DNA from: Mugil cephalus
Lineage: Eukaryota > Chordata > Actinopteri > Mugiliformes > Mugilidae
NCBI RefSeq assembly: GCF_022458985.1
Contig: NC_061771.1
Location: 33,606,617-33,670,616 of the forward strand
Length of the DNA: 64,000 nt
Reading direction: 5' to 3'
Part shown: piece after piece, positions 11,854-24,546 of the stretch
Position numbering within the stretch: position 1 is the stretch's first letter
Layout: each line of letters starts with the position of its first letter
Program-made: the position numbers and the translations under genes
Notes under the pieces: model-generated
The model's input: only the letters and a program-made list of their open reading frames with translations
What the model was told of the DNA's origin: nothing
Databases searched by the model: none

Positions 11854-13117
11854 AAGTCTGAATGAGCTCCTACTAGTGACTGTTCCTACACACTCCAGAG
11901 AAATCAAGCTGTTCCTTTAACTCTGGGGTCAGGATTTAATGATGGTGTTTCATTCAGATTTCTCAGCAGTGACGTGGAGGGAGAGTTCAGGTTCTGTTTA
12001 TCATCCTGTCTAATGAGGAGAGATAAACGTACTGACAGCAGGTTTCTATACAATGTCAAGATAATTATCAGGTTCATGTAGAAAGAAAATGACCAAGAGC
12101 CAGAATACAGTCTCCTGACTCTGCAATAACCTACAGGGGTCAGAAATAAATGAATAAGTAAATCAAATCAAACTTTATTTTCATACGGATATAACACAAA
12201 GTGCTTCACACGGCTGAAATGGGCAAAAGACTGAAACAGAAACATGTGGTAAGAAGAGAGAAACAGAATCAATAAGAGTAAAGTTATAAAAATAACTGAG
12301 TAAACACTTGAGTTTATGACCATCTGAAACAGTGGAATAAAGGAAATAAAATGAGATGAAATGGAATTAAGATGAATGAAGTCATGTAGAGGATGAACGG
12401 TGATTTAAAGGGAATCCTACGTTCTGACTGGCTTGTGTTTTCATGATGTCAGCTACATACCCAGAGTTCAGTTTACTTCAGAGTAAACTCTCAGACGTCT
12501 CTATGCTGCGACCAGGCAGCAGAACTTAGAACACACTCACAAATGAGTCCAACGTGTTGATATTCTACTTAGAAATGAACTACCAACTTTTATCGACAAA
12601 GATCCTTGTGACAACTGTCTCTGAATAAAATTATTACTGAGGAAAAGACCTGATGATTGTTTGATAAGTTTTCATTTCTAACTGAGGACATGAGCTCAGA
12701 TGTGATGAGCTACCAACACAAACAGGAGATTAACAAACAATGATAATCATCAACATAAGGAGGACAAAGTAGACAAAGAACATTAGAGTTAAGTTCGCTT
12801 TGTGTGAGGAACCAAAAGGTCTGTGGAGCTCAGGGAATAGCTCAAGTAATTTAAGGAAACGTGTGGCATGGTGCAGCTTTCTATAGGTGTCAGGTTACAA
12901 TATACAGCAGAAGCTTCTAGTAATATTTACTTCAGTATGAATACACCTACATTTACAGCAGCGCCATCGCAATAAGTATCGAACCATGAGCCGTAACTGC
13001 TCCATTATATTGGACTGTTGTTAGCATTAGCCTAGCTCAGTCATCATGTCATTCACCTTCTACTGGATGTGGACATGAGCTCCACTGAAAGAAATAAGAT
13101 CCACTGAGAATCCACAC

Positions 13118-13123
13118 TTTATT
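13118..13123 (-). terminator. NLR polyadenylation signal
   Basis: TTTATT on the plus strand (AATAAA on the coding strand) lies about 175 bp past the NLR stop codon at 13299, giving a short 3' UTR. Confidence 0.5.
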
Positions 13124-13298
13124 TATTTTGTTGAAAACTTGAAAGTAATGCAAATATAATGTAATGAAATGTAATGCAATTCAAAGACAGTAATTATTAT
13201 AATGTAGCTAATAAATAATGCATCATGTTTTTGTTTGAACACAGCTGTAGGAGGTATCTGATGTGAATAAACCTCGTCCAGCTCAGTCTGAGGTGTGA

Positions 13299-16200
13299 TC
13301 ACTCCGTCACCATCAGCTTCAGCTCCTTTAAGTCCGAGAGGAGCTCCAGACCTGATCCTCCTGGACTGGTCTTGCTCAGGTGCAGCTCTCTCAGGTGTGA
13401 AGGGTTCAAGCTCAGAGCTGAGGCCAGAGACTGGCAGCTTCTGTCTGTGCACCAGGACAATCTGTGGAAGAAAACGCGTTCAACATGTTCAGACCCAGGA
13501 ACCTGGTCTCTAGAGTCCAGAAGTGAACACTCATCTGTTTGTTTATTGTTTGCACTTATCAAAATAGAACATTACACCTAGAAGAAAAGATAAGGCAAAT
13601 GTGAAGGAGAGGTCATAAAAACCCGAGTGGGCCCCACTACTGGAAAAAATAATAAAAACCCACATGAGCTTCATACATAGGCTAACATCTGTGTTTTGAA
13701 ACACACAAATGCAATAAATGATACTTCAGATCACATTTAAACAGCCCAAAGACAGATCTGATCAATACAAATTAAATAAAAAATGCAAGTGTGTTGTTTC
13801 AGCTTTCTTTTAAATTCAGGTACTAAACCTGTTCACATAAAAAGTCTCACCTCAGTATCTCCAGCTGACACTTGGGTTTTCTTAGCCAATCACAGAGCAG
13901 CTTCATCCCTTGGTCCTTCAGCTGGTTGAAGCTCAGGTCGAGGTCTTTGAGAGCAGAGGAGCAGCTAAGAGCAAAGGTCAGAAGTCGGCAGCAGGAGTCT
14001 GTTAAAGTGCAACACTTCAGGCTGCAAGAGGAGGTTTAGTTAGTAGATGGAGTTCTTTCATAGTACAGCAGGACACAGACACTATACAGTACAGTACACA
14101 CAGTACAAACGTATCTTCCACCGGTCTGAGTCACTTCTACTGGTTCCTCCTCAGTCTGGTTCACTCTGGAACAACTCCACCCAAACACTAGGTGGTGCTG
14201 TGTCTTTTTTACCAGTCATTTTAGTTTCTACTTCCTGCTTCACTTTCAACAATGGAGACTGAACAGGAGTCTCCAAACCTCCTCAGTTAACCTGACTCAG
14301 TCTGTACTGATCCACAACTATCAGTTAGAACATGGAGGAGACGCACTGTTACCAAGAGGACCAATCACAGCCCTGGTTACATTTAAACATTAAAGAGGAC
14401 CAATCACAGTTCTGGTTACATTTACGTTTTCTGCCTGCCCTCTGTCCTATTTCATTTCTTTCTGTTTTTTTCTGACTTGTGCTGCTGATTTGAATTTGAA
14501 TTTCAACATCTGAATTTCCCCATCGGGGATCAATAAAGTAATATCTTATCTTATCTTATCTTATCTTATCTTATCTTATCTTATCTTATCTTATTTACCA
14601 GCTGTATACTGACTGTACATGACTGATAACTGCTCGGTTTGTACTATACTGACTTTCAGTGATCTGTTTTAGCTTCAAAATGGCCTGAAAACTATCTCTG
14701 TCTGTGCACACCTGGACCCATGTGGCAGCTTCAGAATCATGGCTACGAATACTCACTTCAGTGTCTCCAGTTTGCAAAGTGGCTCTGCCAAGAATTCAGA
14801 AAGGTTTTCAACTCCAAGGTCTAGGAGGTGGTTTCTGGACACATCCAGGACTCTGAGGTAGGAGGGGTTGGACTTCAGACTGGAGGCCAGTTCAATACAG
14901 CCCGTCTTCGTAAACCGACAGCCAGATAATCTGTTGGGAAAAACCTTCTTCATGAAAAGGAGAACACAATAGAAAGTCCACAATCTGACCTCTGACCTCT
15001 ATGTCTCACAGATGGAAGTCTCAGGTTGCTGATGTTGTGTCAATATTAAAACGTTAACGTAAAACGTTATTAAAATGTTCTACATTTTTATTTAATATAA
15101 GTGACTCAGTTGCCCTGAAAGTCCAATGCTGCAGAAATGTTTCACTTTATGCTGTTTTAATGGAGAACCACTGGTGTTCTTGGGCTCCTTGTCTTCCTCC
15201 ATGACCCAGTTTCTCTTCACATTCAGCTCATGGACTCATGTCCTGACATTTTCTTTCAGAGTTCACTGGTAGAATTCACAGTTCATTGGTCCATCAATGA
15301 TGAGCAGATGCAGCAGAACAGGCCCAAACCAGGACATTAGCGCCCCCCATGTTTCATGGAGGGATGAGGTTCTGATGCTGGAATGCAGTATTGGTTCATC
15401 TCCAAACATGACGATGCCCAAACATTTAAACCAAACTATTCTACTCTGGTCTCATCTGTCCACTAAACATTGTCCCAAATGTTCTTTTTGGACAGAGAGC
15501 AGTGTCTTTGGTTGTTGAGTGGATCCATCAACATGAACATCAGCCAATGTGAGAGAGGCCTTTAGCTGCTTAGAAGTTCCCCTGAGTTCCTCTGGTTCCT
15601 CTCCCACTATGATGGAGTGATGTTTGTTGGTGGACCACTCCTGTGGAGAGGAACAGTCGTCTTCAATCATCTTTATAGATGGTTGTGGAACCTTTTCCAG
15701 CCTGATGAGCAACAACAACTCTTTTTCTGAGCTCCTCACAAAGCTCTTTTGTCCGTTGTCATCACACACTTCAACACAAACATGTGTTGCGAAGATCAGA
15801 CGTCCAGGTTGTCCATTAAATCCTCCTGTGCTTGCAAGGCACACTCGGCTATTTAACGGTCTGTCCTGGTTAGAACTGAACATCAAATCAGCTACGGTGG
15901 ATTTTTTAAATATTAAAAAGGTTTTAGTTCTCAGCATGTGTCTCACCTCAGTGTATCGATCATGGAGCTTTGATGCTTCAGCAGAGCAGCTACTTCCTTG
16001 ACTCCGGCATCACCAAGGTCATTAGCACCCAAATCCAGTTCCTTCAGATGTGAAGGGTTGGAAACCAAAGCTGAGACAAGAACTTCTGCATCTTTACTTT
16101 GGAGGTCTGTCTTAAAAAGCCTTTACAGAAAAATTAGACATGTTTTATTTTAAATCCCCGTGGTTTCTCTTTTTGAAAACAGATGTTTTCAGTTCAGCTG

Positions 16201-19200
16201 AAAATGATTCCTTCATACTGTCAGTCTAAAGGTGGGAGTCTCACCATAATCTTTGCAGCTGGCAGTCAGGGCTCCTCAGGAGGTCAGAGAGACGAGCAAC
16301 TCCCTTGTCTCCCAGACTGTTCCTACTTAGATCCAAGTTTTTTAGGTGGGATGGATTTAAGCAAAAAGCCGAGACCAGCAGATTGCATCCGTACTCCGTG
16401 ATGCCACAATCAGATAACCTGCAGGCAGAACAGGGAACAGGGTTAATGACAATGACTCCTTCATATTTGAACCATCCCAAGACTCTTACTCTACTAGCAC
16501 CAGCAATTGAACAAACTTCACATTCTAACATGGAAATAAATGTATGTTTACCTCAGTGTTTCCAAGCAGCATTTTTCAGCAATGACTGGAAATAACATCA
16601 GTTCATCCTGGAATTTATTTTTGCTGAGATCCAGCTCTCTCAGGTGGGAAGGATTCTCAGTTAGAGCCAGGGTTAAAGGTTTGCATCCAGTTTCAGTAAT
16701 GCCACACCGTCTCAAGCTACACCACAGGAAACACGGAAAAGAGTTTTAGCTCACACTGTAAATACAAAGCGTATCGGCTAGGACCACAGTCAGGCTAGAT
16801 CCTTCTTCAATCTGCAGGAGAGTATTTGTACTCTAACATGGTCAAACATGATGAAACAGTAAAGTTAAATTCATCTGAACCTCTGGCAGGTGCTATAAAC
16901 TTGTTTCTACTATGATAACCTTACTCTTCCCTCCCAGCTACACCAAACCCATGATTCCATGGGATGTATTACACATAGAAATCCTGCTGTGGAATATAGA
17001 CAATAACTCTCTCATAGACTACTGCACACAAAGAGGGGCTCGGAGGATTTTACCTGAGTCGCTGAAGTTTGCAGTGGGGACTTTTTAGTCCAGAAGCGAG
17101 GGGCTCTATTCCAATGTCCTGCAGTTGATTTCCACTCAGGTCTAACTCCTCCAAACCAGAAGATTTGAAGCTGAGAACTGAAGTGATGACCCTACAGCAT
17201 CTGACAGTGAGGTTACAGTCACTTAACCTGAAGTGAAGAAGAAAATGTGGGTTAACGTGTCACAACTAACACTCTTCTGCATTAAATCTCAAACTCAGAG
17301 CATCAGAGGTGTTTCTTCAATCCATATACTTACAGAGCGGTCTTTGACACTTTGAGCACTGGCACCAGCCTCTCCAGAACCTCATCTGAGCCATAGTATT
17401 TCTTCAGTTCAAAGACAGACAGGTCATCTTTCGAAACAAGCAGCACAAAGGCCAGAGCTGACCAATGAGCAGGTGAAATTTTGCTCACATCTCCAGAGCT
17501 CTGGTAGCTTTGGACTTGCTCTACTAGAGACCGGTCACCCAACTCATTGAGACAGTGGAATAGATTGATACTCTTGTCAGTGTAAGAAAGTTTCTTGATC
17601 TTCTCGTGAATGTAGTCGATGGTGTCCTGGTAGCTCTGTGGACTCCCTTCTTTAAGTCCCAGTCTGCTCTGAAGAAGTCTCTGATTTGTTTCCTGAGAGA
17701 GGCCAAGCAGGAAGCGCAGGAACAAGTCCCACTCTCCAGAGTCACTCTTCAGGGCCTTATCCACCGCGCTCTTGTGGAGGAAGATGATAAGAATTTCTCC
17801 TTCCTCTGACATCACCATCACTCCGTGGTAGAGGAGGTTCTTCTTCTTCTCTATGAAGGTCTGTAGTACATACAGAGCAGCAAGAAACTCCTGAACACTT
17901 AAATGTATAAAAGCGTAAAACTCTTGTTTGTAAAGACCACATTCTTTTCTGATGATCTGCGTACAGATTCCTGAATACACGGCAGCTTGGTTCAGATCAA
18001 TTTCACAGTCTTTCAGATCTTCTTCTTTGAAGATCATGTTGCCTTTTTGTAGCTGTTCAAATGCCAACTTCCCCAACTTCATGATCAGATGTTGGTCTGT
18101 TTCTCCTTCCTGGTAATCTTTCTTCTGTTTGCTTTTTGTCTGGACGATCAGGAAGTGTGTATACATCTCTGTCACAGTTTTGGGTAACTCGGTTTGTTGT
18201 TGATCAGTGAGGAGGCTCTGGAGAACCGTGGCTGAGATCCAGCAGAACATTGGGATGTGACACATTATGTACAGACTTCTGAGCGGCTTTGACTGAAGAT
18301 GGTCATAGATTTTCTGAGCAATAACATTGTCACTGATTTTCTTCTGAAAGTACTCATACTTTTGCTCGTCAGTGAAACCTCGTACCTCGGTCACTCTGTC
18401 GATGAACTCGGGAGGAATCTTACTGGCTGCAGCCGGTCTACTCGTGATCCAGATGGACGCGTTGCGCAGCAGTTTCCCTTTTAGTAAGTTGGTCAGTAGG
18501 ACGTCCACTGTTGTAAGCGCTGTAACACTGCGGCACATTTGATTTTTACTGAAGTCCAGCGCTAATTTGCTTTCGTCCAAACCATCAAAAATGAATAAAA
18601 CACTACAGCTTTTGTAATCTGATATTTCCAAATCATTAACTTCTTCAAAATGTTGGCATATTAAATCCTTAAGACTCAAACGCTCATCTTTTATTAAGTT
18701 CAGTTCTCTGAAACTGAAGGGAAATATGAACTGGATCCCTTGGTTGGCTCTTCCAGTTGCCCAATCATAAGTGAACTTCTGCACAGCCACAGTTTTTCCA
18801 ATGCCAGCGATGCCCCTTGTCAAAACTTTACGAGGAATGTCTTCTCCTGACAAAGGTTGAAAAAGGTGATTAAGATCTATTTTCCTCTCCTCGCTCGTAT
18901 TCCTTGAACACTCTAATTCAGTTATTTCATGTTCTCCATTAATTGCCCCGTTCTCTCCTTCTGTGATGTAGAGCTCTGTGTAGATCTTGTCTAACAAACT
19001 CCATGATGCATCTTCCTTTAATCCTTCACGGATTTTCTCTGTTTCATCTTTAAGGAAAGATTTCAGGTCATCTTGACATCTTCTGATGTTTTCTGAAAGA
19101 CCTACATACAGTAGCACAAATGTCAAGTCATTTCTTGTTTTCCTCTAAGTTAACAAAAGTTTTCAGGTTTTCAAACTATCTTACTGCAGGATGATCACAT

Positions 19201-20572
19201 GCTGGTAGACTAACAAGGTTCAGGTTAGTATTTAGTGAAAAAGCACATCAAACCAGCGCATCCTGGTGTGTACATGCAGGACAGAAAAGACAAACAGGTG
19301 ACCGTCACTAACTTTACCAGACAGGAACGTTTTTAGCTTCTGTTATTCATTGCCACCATAACATCTAGATGTTTAAAGTAAACATGTGGATTAGCTTAAC
19401 ACAGAAAAAGCTCAGTACCTTTGGGTTGGGAAGGAACCACATCAGCCGTGGTGGAAGATTGAACTGAAACAGAAATAACATCTTCTAAGAAATGATTAAA
19501 AGCATGTTATAACCCTGCCTGGCCTGGATTTAACCAAGCAAAAAGGTAGGAGCCTCTACTGGATAATTACTGGTGGTGGTGGAGAAGATGTTAGTCTGGG
19601 GGAGAAGAGTCAAATCATTGGCTATATCAAGCAGAGGAACCACCTAGAAACCACTAAAACTGGCTTAAGAACTTTATTACAGACTGGAAGGATAGTGGAG
19701 AATCATGGTCTTCCAGTAAGAAATAAATCCTGATTGATGGTGAAACATTTGGTGAAATCAGATGGAAGAAAAGCAGCAGTAGAACTCAGTGCTGTGATGT
19801 GGGGTTGGTGCAGTTGCTCAGTTCCAGGTTCATCAACATTGGTCCCAAAGAATGAGGTCAGCTGACTACCTGAATACACTGAATGACCAGGTTCTTCCAT
19901 CCAAAGTCTTTCTTCCCTGATGTACTAACCATAACTCTAACCCTGATCTAAACCCATACTCCCAGATGACAACACCAGGATTCATGGGGCTCAGATAGTG
20001 AAAGAGGTTCAGGAAGCATGAGACCAGACCAGAGTCCAGACCTGAACCCATAGAGAATGTTTGGGATGAGCTGGAGACTCAGACTCTGACATCATCAATA
20101 CAAGATCTGAACTGAAAACACTGGATGGAAGAAATCTGGAGACATTGGACTAGACAAACTAGAGAGGAGGAGCTCCGCCCAAAGACTAGAGGGGAGGAGC
20201 TCCACCTACAGACTGGAGGAGCTCTGCCCACAGACTAGAGAGGAGGAGCCCCACCTACAGACTAGAGGGGAGGAGCTCCGCCCACAGACTAGAGGGGAGG
20301 AGCTCCACCTACAGACTAGAGGGGAGGAGCTCCACCCACAGACTAGAGGGGAGGAGCTCCGCCTACAGACTAGAGGGGAGGAGCTTTTATTTGGAGAGGC
20401 AGTATTTCTAGCACATGTATAATTCACTTCAATTAAAAGTAAATAAAGCATTCATTTGTTTATTTGGGATTCATTTACCATATGTGTTAAGAGTCAGATT
20501 CCCTTGAACGTTAACGCTGGATAGATGAGGCTGGTTGACGATGCTTCCGTTGTTGGCGCTGACTCCTTCCAT
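13299..20572 (-). CDS. NLRC3-like fish NLR (FISNA-NACHT-LRR)
   Basis: Predicted cytosolic innate immune receptor of the expanded teleost NLR-C class. Exons in transcript order: 20572-20479, 19463-19419, 19101-17334, 17227-17054, 16716-16552, 16418-16245, 16120-15947, 14930-14757, 14021-13851, 13461-13299; phases close to 1033 codons plus TGA. A short leader (MEGVSANNGSIVNQPHLSSV) and a 15-codon exon precede the large exon. That exon holds the fish-specific FISNA segment (LLDKIYTELYITEGENG), Walker A GIAGIGKT (about residues 143-150), Walker B LFIFDGLDE (about 215-223) and a WITSRPAAASK sensor motif. Seven LRR exons follow, mostly 174 bp, each with a pattern such as LRELDLSKN or LEELDLSGNQL. 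It ends inside LRR-type sequence with no B30.2 exon. The promoter is not identified; a donor-like site at 20967 suggests a non-coding 5' exon. The NLR class is certain, the exact paralogue unknown. Confidence 0.9.
14440..14595 (+). mobile_element. LINE 3' tail with (TTATC)n
   Basis: GAATTTCCCCATCGGGGATC followed by AATAAAGTA and a pure (TTATC)n run (14544-14595) is the typical 3' end of a fish non-LTR retrotransposon with its terminal microsatellite. It lies in an NLR intron, opposite to the gene. No upstream coding portion is recognised. Confidence 0.6.
15170..15800 (-). mobile_element. Degenerate Tc1-like transposon fossil in NLR intron
   Basis: On the minus strand the order of recognisable pieces follows a Tc1-like transposase gene: [11 protein letters not shown] with KVPQPSIK (helix-turn-helix end), a piece matching the SGRPTK region, LKASLTLADV, then nucleotide stretches matching the DDE part (GACCAGAGTAGAATAGTTTG, CATTCCAGCATCAGAACC, GGACCAATGAACTGTGAATT). 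It has many stops and frameshifts and is dead. Part of it (15603-15784) matches 61491-61676. Confidence 0.75.
19615..20155 (+). mobile_element. Degenerate Tc1-like transposon fossil in NLR intron 1
   Basis: The plus strand carries pieces in Tc1 transposase order, including GATGTGGGGTTGGTGCAGTT, GGTTCATCAACATTGGTCCC and, at about 20025-20080, a segment reading SRPEPIENVWDELE, the eroded QSPDLNPIENLWD end of the DDE domain. It is frameshifted and dead. It belongs to a different Tc1 subfamily from the one at 15170. Confidence 0.75.
20157..20392 (+). repeat. 27-bp minisatellite
   Basis: About nine copies of a 27-bp unit containing GACTAGAGGGGAGGAGCTCC with a CGCCCACA or ACCTACA variable end. It directly follows the Tc1 fossil in the first NLR intron. 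Confidence 0.85.
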
Positions 20573-20960
20573 GTTCCTCGGCTTCACTTCACTCTGAAAA
20601 GCAACAACAACAACACCATTATTATGGGTGTTAAGGCCTCCACCTTTGTGTAATAATTAATATGTGATTGAATGAAGAAGTGAAGTCCATAATGCCATTA
20701 GACAGTGTGTTAAGAGGATTTAGTCTGTGCAGATTATAACAATGAAACACTGAATATACTATATTATTTGATATAGGCCCATCACTGAGGCTGTTTATTA
20801 TAGAGGATGTTACTTTCCTTGCTGCCTTTGCTGGAATTATTCTGGTTTTTCCTGCCCTAACCAAACAGGCTGTCATTTATTCAGCAACAAAAATGAAGGA
20901 AAACCTCAATATGTCATCTTCTTTTGAAGTTTTGAAAGGCCTTAAAGAAATAAACAACCA

Positions 20961-21110
20961 TCTTACCACCCTGTGATGCTGCTGAAACCACAGTGTTCCT
21001 GTTTTCCATTCTTCCACCGTCTGACTTCAGAAGAACCTGCAGTCAACCTGACTTTGGAAGTTAGCATCAGGACACTGTTGGCTAGTTCAGCAGAAATGAA
21101 AGTGAGTCTC
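20961..21110 (-). other. Possible NLR 5' non-coding exon
   Basis: On the minus strand a GGTG|GTAAGATG donor ends a stretch at 20967 that could be a leader exon joined to the acceptor CTTTTCAG next to the NLR start exon. An ATG inside it gives only a short frame that stops just after the junction, so it would act as an upstream ORF. The left limit is arbitrary. Confidence 0.25.
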
Positions 21111-23028
21111 TGCAATAGCTTTTTGTTTGTCTTCTGCCTCTGTGATCATGTGACACACCAGGAAATACGCCCATCTTTCTATCTGACTCATCAGACCTCA
21201 CACCATTTACCTGGAAAAGAAAACAGCCCTGCATGTGCTACTCTGGTGTGAAGATGAGTCATTTTCTGTTGACTGTTTTCTCCAGATGAGTTTGTTTGTA
21301 GAAATTTGCAACTCAAATTTCATTGGACTTGTTTTTAAAGTGCCAGATAAATCTATGAGTAACAGCACACACCAAGTGTTACAAAGCTCAGTCTCTCAAC
21401 AAGACACAGAGGTCACATTAAAGCTTTATTAAGATTTGTTTGTCATGATCCAGGTCCTGTGCATTGAATCGGCTCTCTGTGCTGTAGCCGTGGCTCCTGT
21501 GTTTAGCCAGTTACCTGCACTACCAGCAGCTTTTGTTTTTCCCACAACTCTGGTGTTTCTCTGTTTGCCTTTTCATTTTTGTGTTTTTTTGCTTTTGTAT
21601 TTGCTTACGACAATGAAAGAAAATGAAAAGCAGCTCCTTAGGCCAGTCCTCAAAGGGAACATCCCGACTAAACCCCAACCAAGAATAAGACCCGTCACCC
21701 CATCAGGAGTATCAACAGAAACCTCAGACAGCTTTGGTTTGGTTTCAAATGAGGGAATCACCACGAGACATAATGAACATGTTTACAAGCAAACAGCTGT
21801 TGGTGCTGGAGGAGGCAAACCACGTCTGCAGTCTGTTGTCTCGTCCTAACAGGTTAAGACAAGCCAACGCTGCTAGGCGGCCTAAACTGAGGCTGAGTGG
21901 CATCACAGGCTTCTAATCTCATGGGACTTGATCCAAGCCTTTCTGTCCTCCACCCTCCCCACATTCACAGAGTTACTTACTTTCATTGTTATTGAAAGTT
22001 TGGTGCAGTAATGATGAAAGGAAGGAAGGAACTGTTTCTAGATCTGGACCGTTTAGGGGTGATGGGAGGAGACTATGGATGGAGGTTTCCTCTCTGTGAC
22101 ATTTTCATTGTAGGTCTGAAGCAGCTTCTCCTCCAGAACGTTCCTCCTCAGCAGTCTGAGGAAAAGGAGACACTGCTGAGCTTTTATGGACCAGAAGGTG
22201 TTTTCTGATAGGATCTGACATGTGGAGCTCCAGGGACCAACGAGTGAACCTGCTCCACGTGGCTCCATGAATGTAAAGCAGGGCTGGATGTTTGCTCCTG
22301 AAATCCAGGATTAGTTCTTTTTGTCTTTGTTTAATTCAGGTTATTTGTGCAGCAGCACTGACATCTGAGTCAGTCTGGATCTGATCTGAGTCAGTCTGGA
22401 TCTGAGTCAGTCTGGACCTGATCTGAGTCAGTCTGGATCTGAGTCAGTCTGGATTTAATCTGAGTCAGTCTGGACCTGATCTGAGTCAGTCTGGATCTGA
22501 GTCAGTCTGGACCTGATCTGAGTCAGTCTGGATCTGATCTGAGTCGGTCCGGATCTGATCTGTGTCAGTCTGGATCTGAATCGATCTGGATCTGAGTCAG
22601 TGGAGGACTGAATATGTCCTGGGTCACTCGGAGGTCCAGAGGTCCAGACTTGGATGGACGGGTCCAGACCTGGAGGGACTGTTTCAGGTTTGTCCTGTTG
22701 TTGTAGTGATGCTGGATGTGTTTGTGACTAAAAGACGACTTCTTCTTTCTCCATTCATCCATTCACCATGATATGTTGGATTCAAGTTAATGTGGATTTA
22801 AAGATGTGGGACGTGGGACGTGGGTCTAATGAACCTAGACCTGCAGTACGTCCATGGAGCTCTGCTCTAAAATGAATTCAGAATGAATTGATGCATAAGT
22901 GCATCCATGAGCTACATGTGTTTGTCCATCAGAATAGCAGTTGGCCAGTGTGGGACTACTCAGTGCTCTCAGTGACTGTTTGAAGACAAAAGCATGAGGT
23001 CACAGATTCCCACAGCAGCAGGGGTGGT
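21110..23028. other. Intergenic region between NLR and creatine kinase homologue
   Basis: No supported gene. It includes an unrecognised 137-codon frame at 21436-21849 and an 18-bp-type minisatellite at 22365-22605. As the two flanking genes are head to head, their promoters should be here. Confidence 0.5.
22365..22605 (+). repeat. Minisatellite of CTGAGTCAGTCTGGATCT type
   Basis: About 240 bp built from alternating CTGAGTCAGTCTGGATCT and CTGAGTCAGTCTGGACCTGA units with small indels. Confidence 0.9.
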
Positions 23029-23037
23029 TATAAAAAG
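23029..23037 (+). promoter_or_regulatory. TATA box, probable creatine kinase homologue promoter
   Basis: TATAAAAAG stands about 125 bp upstream of an ATG followed by a consensus donor (AAAC|GTGAGT at 23171). The known CKM and CKB promoters are TATA-containing, which supports the assignment. The transcription start would be near 23060. Confidence 0.5.
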
Positions 23038-23154
23038 GGCCGACGCTGGTTGGACTGTAACTGGACTCCTGCAGGATGAGCTGCCCTGGACCAGCTCCAC
23101 TATTCTTAGAGCCTTTGTTGTTCTGACGGCGTCTGACACCGACACACTGACGAC

Positions 23155-23806
23155 ATGTGGAAGGTCAAACGTGAGTGTCCCATCGTTTTCACTGCATGAC
23201 TCTGGTTTTCACTCAGAAATGACGGAGTGTTGTAGAAGGTTTTGACGGACTAGAGGTTTGTTAGACCCAGAGATGGAGGATTAACGTCTCCTTTGTTTCC
23301 AGAACAATTCATTTGAACAGATGGAGATTTCATAAGGAGAGGTGGACGTGATATAAACGTAATGTTTCAGTAGTATAAACAGAAAACACCAGTGCAGACT
23401 GGATTCCCTCCTAGATACATGATTTAAGCTATAAATAATATATGACTGATATGTCTAACGTCTCTATGTAAAGGCCAGAGGTTAAAAGCCATGTTGGGGG
23501 TTAAAATAAGAACCTCGGTGGTGATCACATGGCTCATGACAGGGGTCTGTGGACCAGACCTGGAACTGGAGGTTTTGTTCTAGTTCTCCTCTCAGTGACA
23601 CTAAGGAGCAACACCTACAGATGTGTTACTGTGGCTGTGAAGAACTTTAGGGTAGAAAGACGGAATATATAAATTTACAAGGCTAAAAGAAGAGCTGCAT
23701 ACATATATTCAGACCTTTAAGATATTTCCTATTAAAATGTTTTCACTGTTTTTCTGTAGCTCCAGTCGTGTTTCCTATGGAGACAAGGTACCGGCCAATT
23801 CTGGAG
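23155..23806 (+). other. Two candidate upstream coding exons of the creatine kinase homologue
   Basis: Exon a ends at 23170 with ATG at 23155 (MWKVK plus one base). Exon b is 23760-23806, bounded by TTTTTCTGTAG and GTAAAC. Joined to an acceptor at 24525 they read in frame: MWKVKPPVVFPMETRYRPIL, then ESLVPPDP, into the CK start Met. This would add a 28-residue N-terminal extension without a clear mitochondrial presequence or signal peptide. The agreement of three phases and a TATA box is encouraging, but short exons can match by chance. Confidence 0.4.
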
Positions 23807-24546
23807 GTAAACGCTCTCATGCTTCAGTTTCATTTTTTTTATTTAAAGCTAGAACCACACTGAGCTCCAGTCAACATAGTGTGATAGAGGTACTGTGGTA
23901 CTGATGAGTTATGACAGACGTGTGAACGTATAATGGTTCTGCTTTCAGCTCTATTTGTGTCATACTCGGAATATAATACAATGACACTATAGGAAACAAT
24001 GAAAGGAGGTAGATTTGTTTCTCATCATGCACTTTGAGAAAAAAGTGGAGAATAAAATGGACCTTCTGCGACTATAACAGCCAAATCACGTGACTGTTTC
24101 TACTAAATGTTGTGCAGGCTGTTAGATGAAGTGGTGAAACTAGACCTGATACTGGACTTCAGTACCAAAGAAATCCTTTCTCTTTTAGCTCAGACACAGT
24201 CTGGTTCTCAGTATCTGAACCCAAAAGTGAGACTGTTCCCAAGGAGAAACCACACAGTCTTGAAGAGGAGGCCTCACTGGGGCAAGATGAATTTAATAGA
24301 AATAAATAGTAGTGGCCCTAATACTGTTCCGTGGTCCCAAGTCTAGTTTCACCACTTCATCCAACAGGCTGCACAGTATTTTATAGCCTCTCAAGCTCCA
24401 CTTTATTCTCCACATTTCAACTATTTCTTGAGGAGCATGATGAGAAACATTTCTACCTCCTACATTTTGTACATGCAGCAGTTAAAACCCTGTCCTCTGT
24501 GACATCGTCCTGTGTGCTCCATCAGAGTTTGGTTCCCCCTGACCCC

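Larger units (their letters stand above)
11300..13290. other. Intergenic region between convergent traf5 and NLR
   Basis: About 2 kb without a supported exon. It holds a copy of dispersed repeat family B at 11687-11853 and a stretch near 12165-12210 resembling a common fish interspersed repeat end (CTTTATTTTCATA, then AAAGTGCTTCACA). Nothing else is recognised. Confidence 0.6.

Noticed and set aside
15452-15946. 164-codon minus-strand frame in the NLR gene
   Set aside because: It joins a splice-site flank to an eroded Tc1 transposase in the wrong frame; not an independent gene and not an NLR exon.
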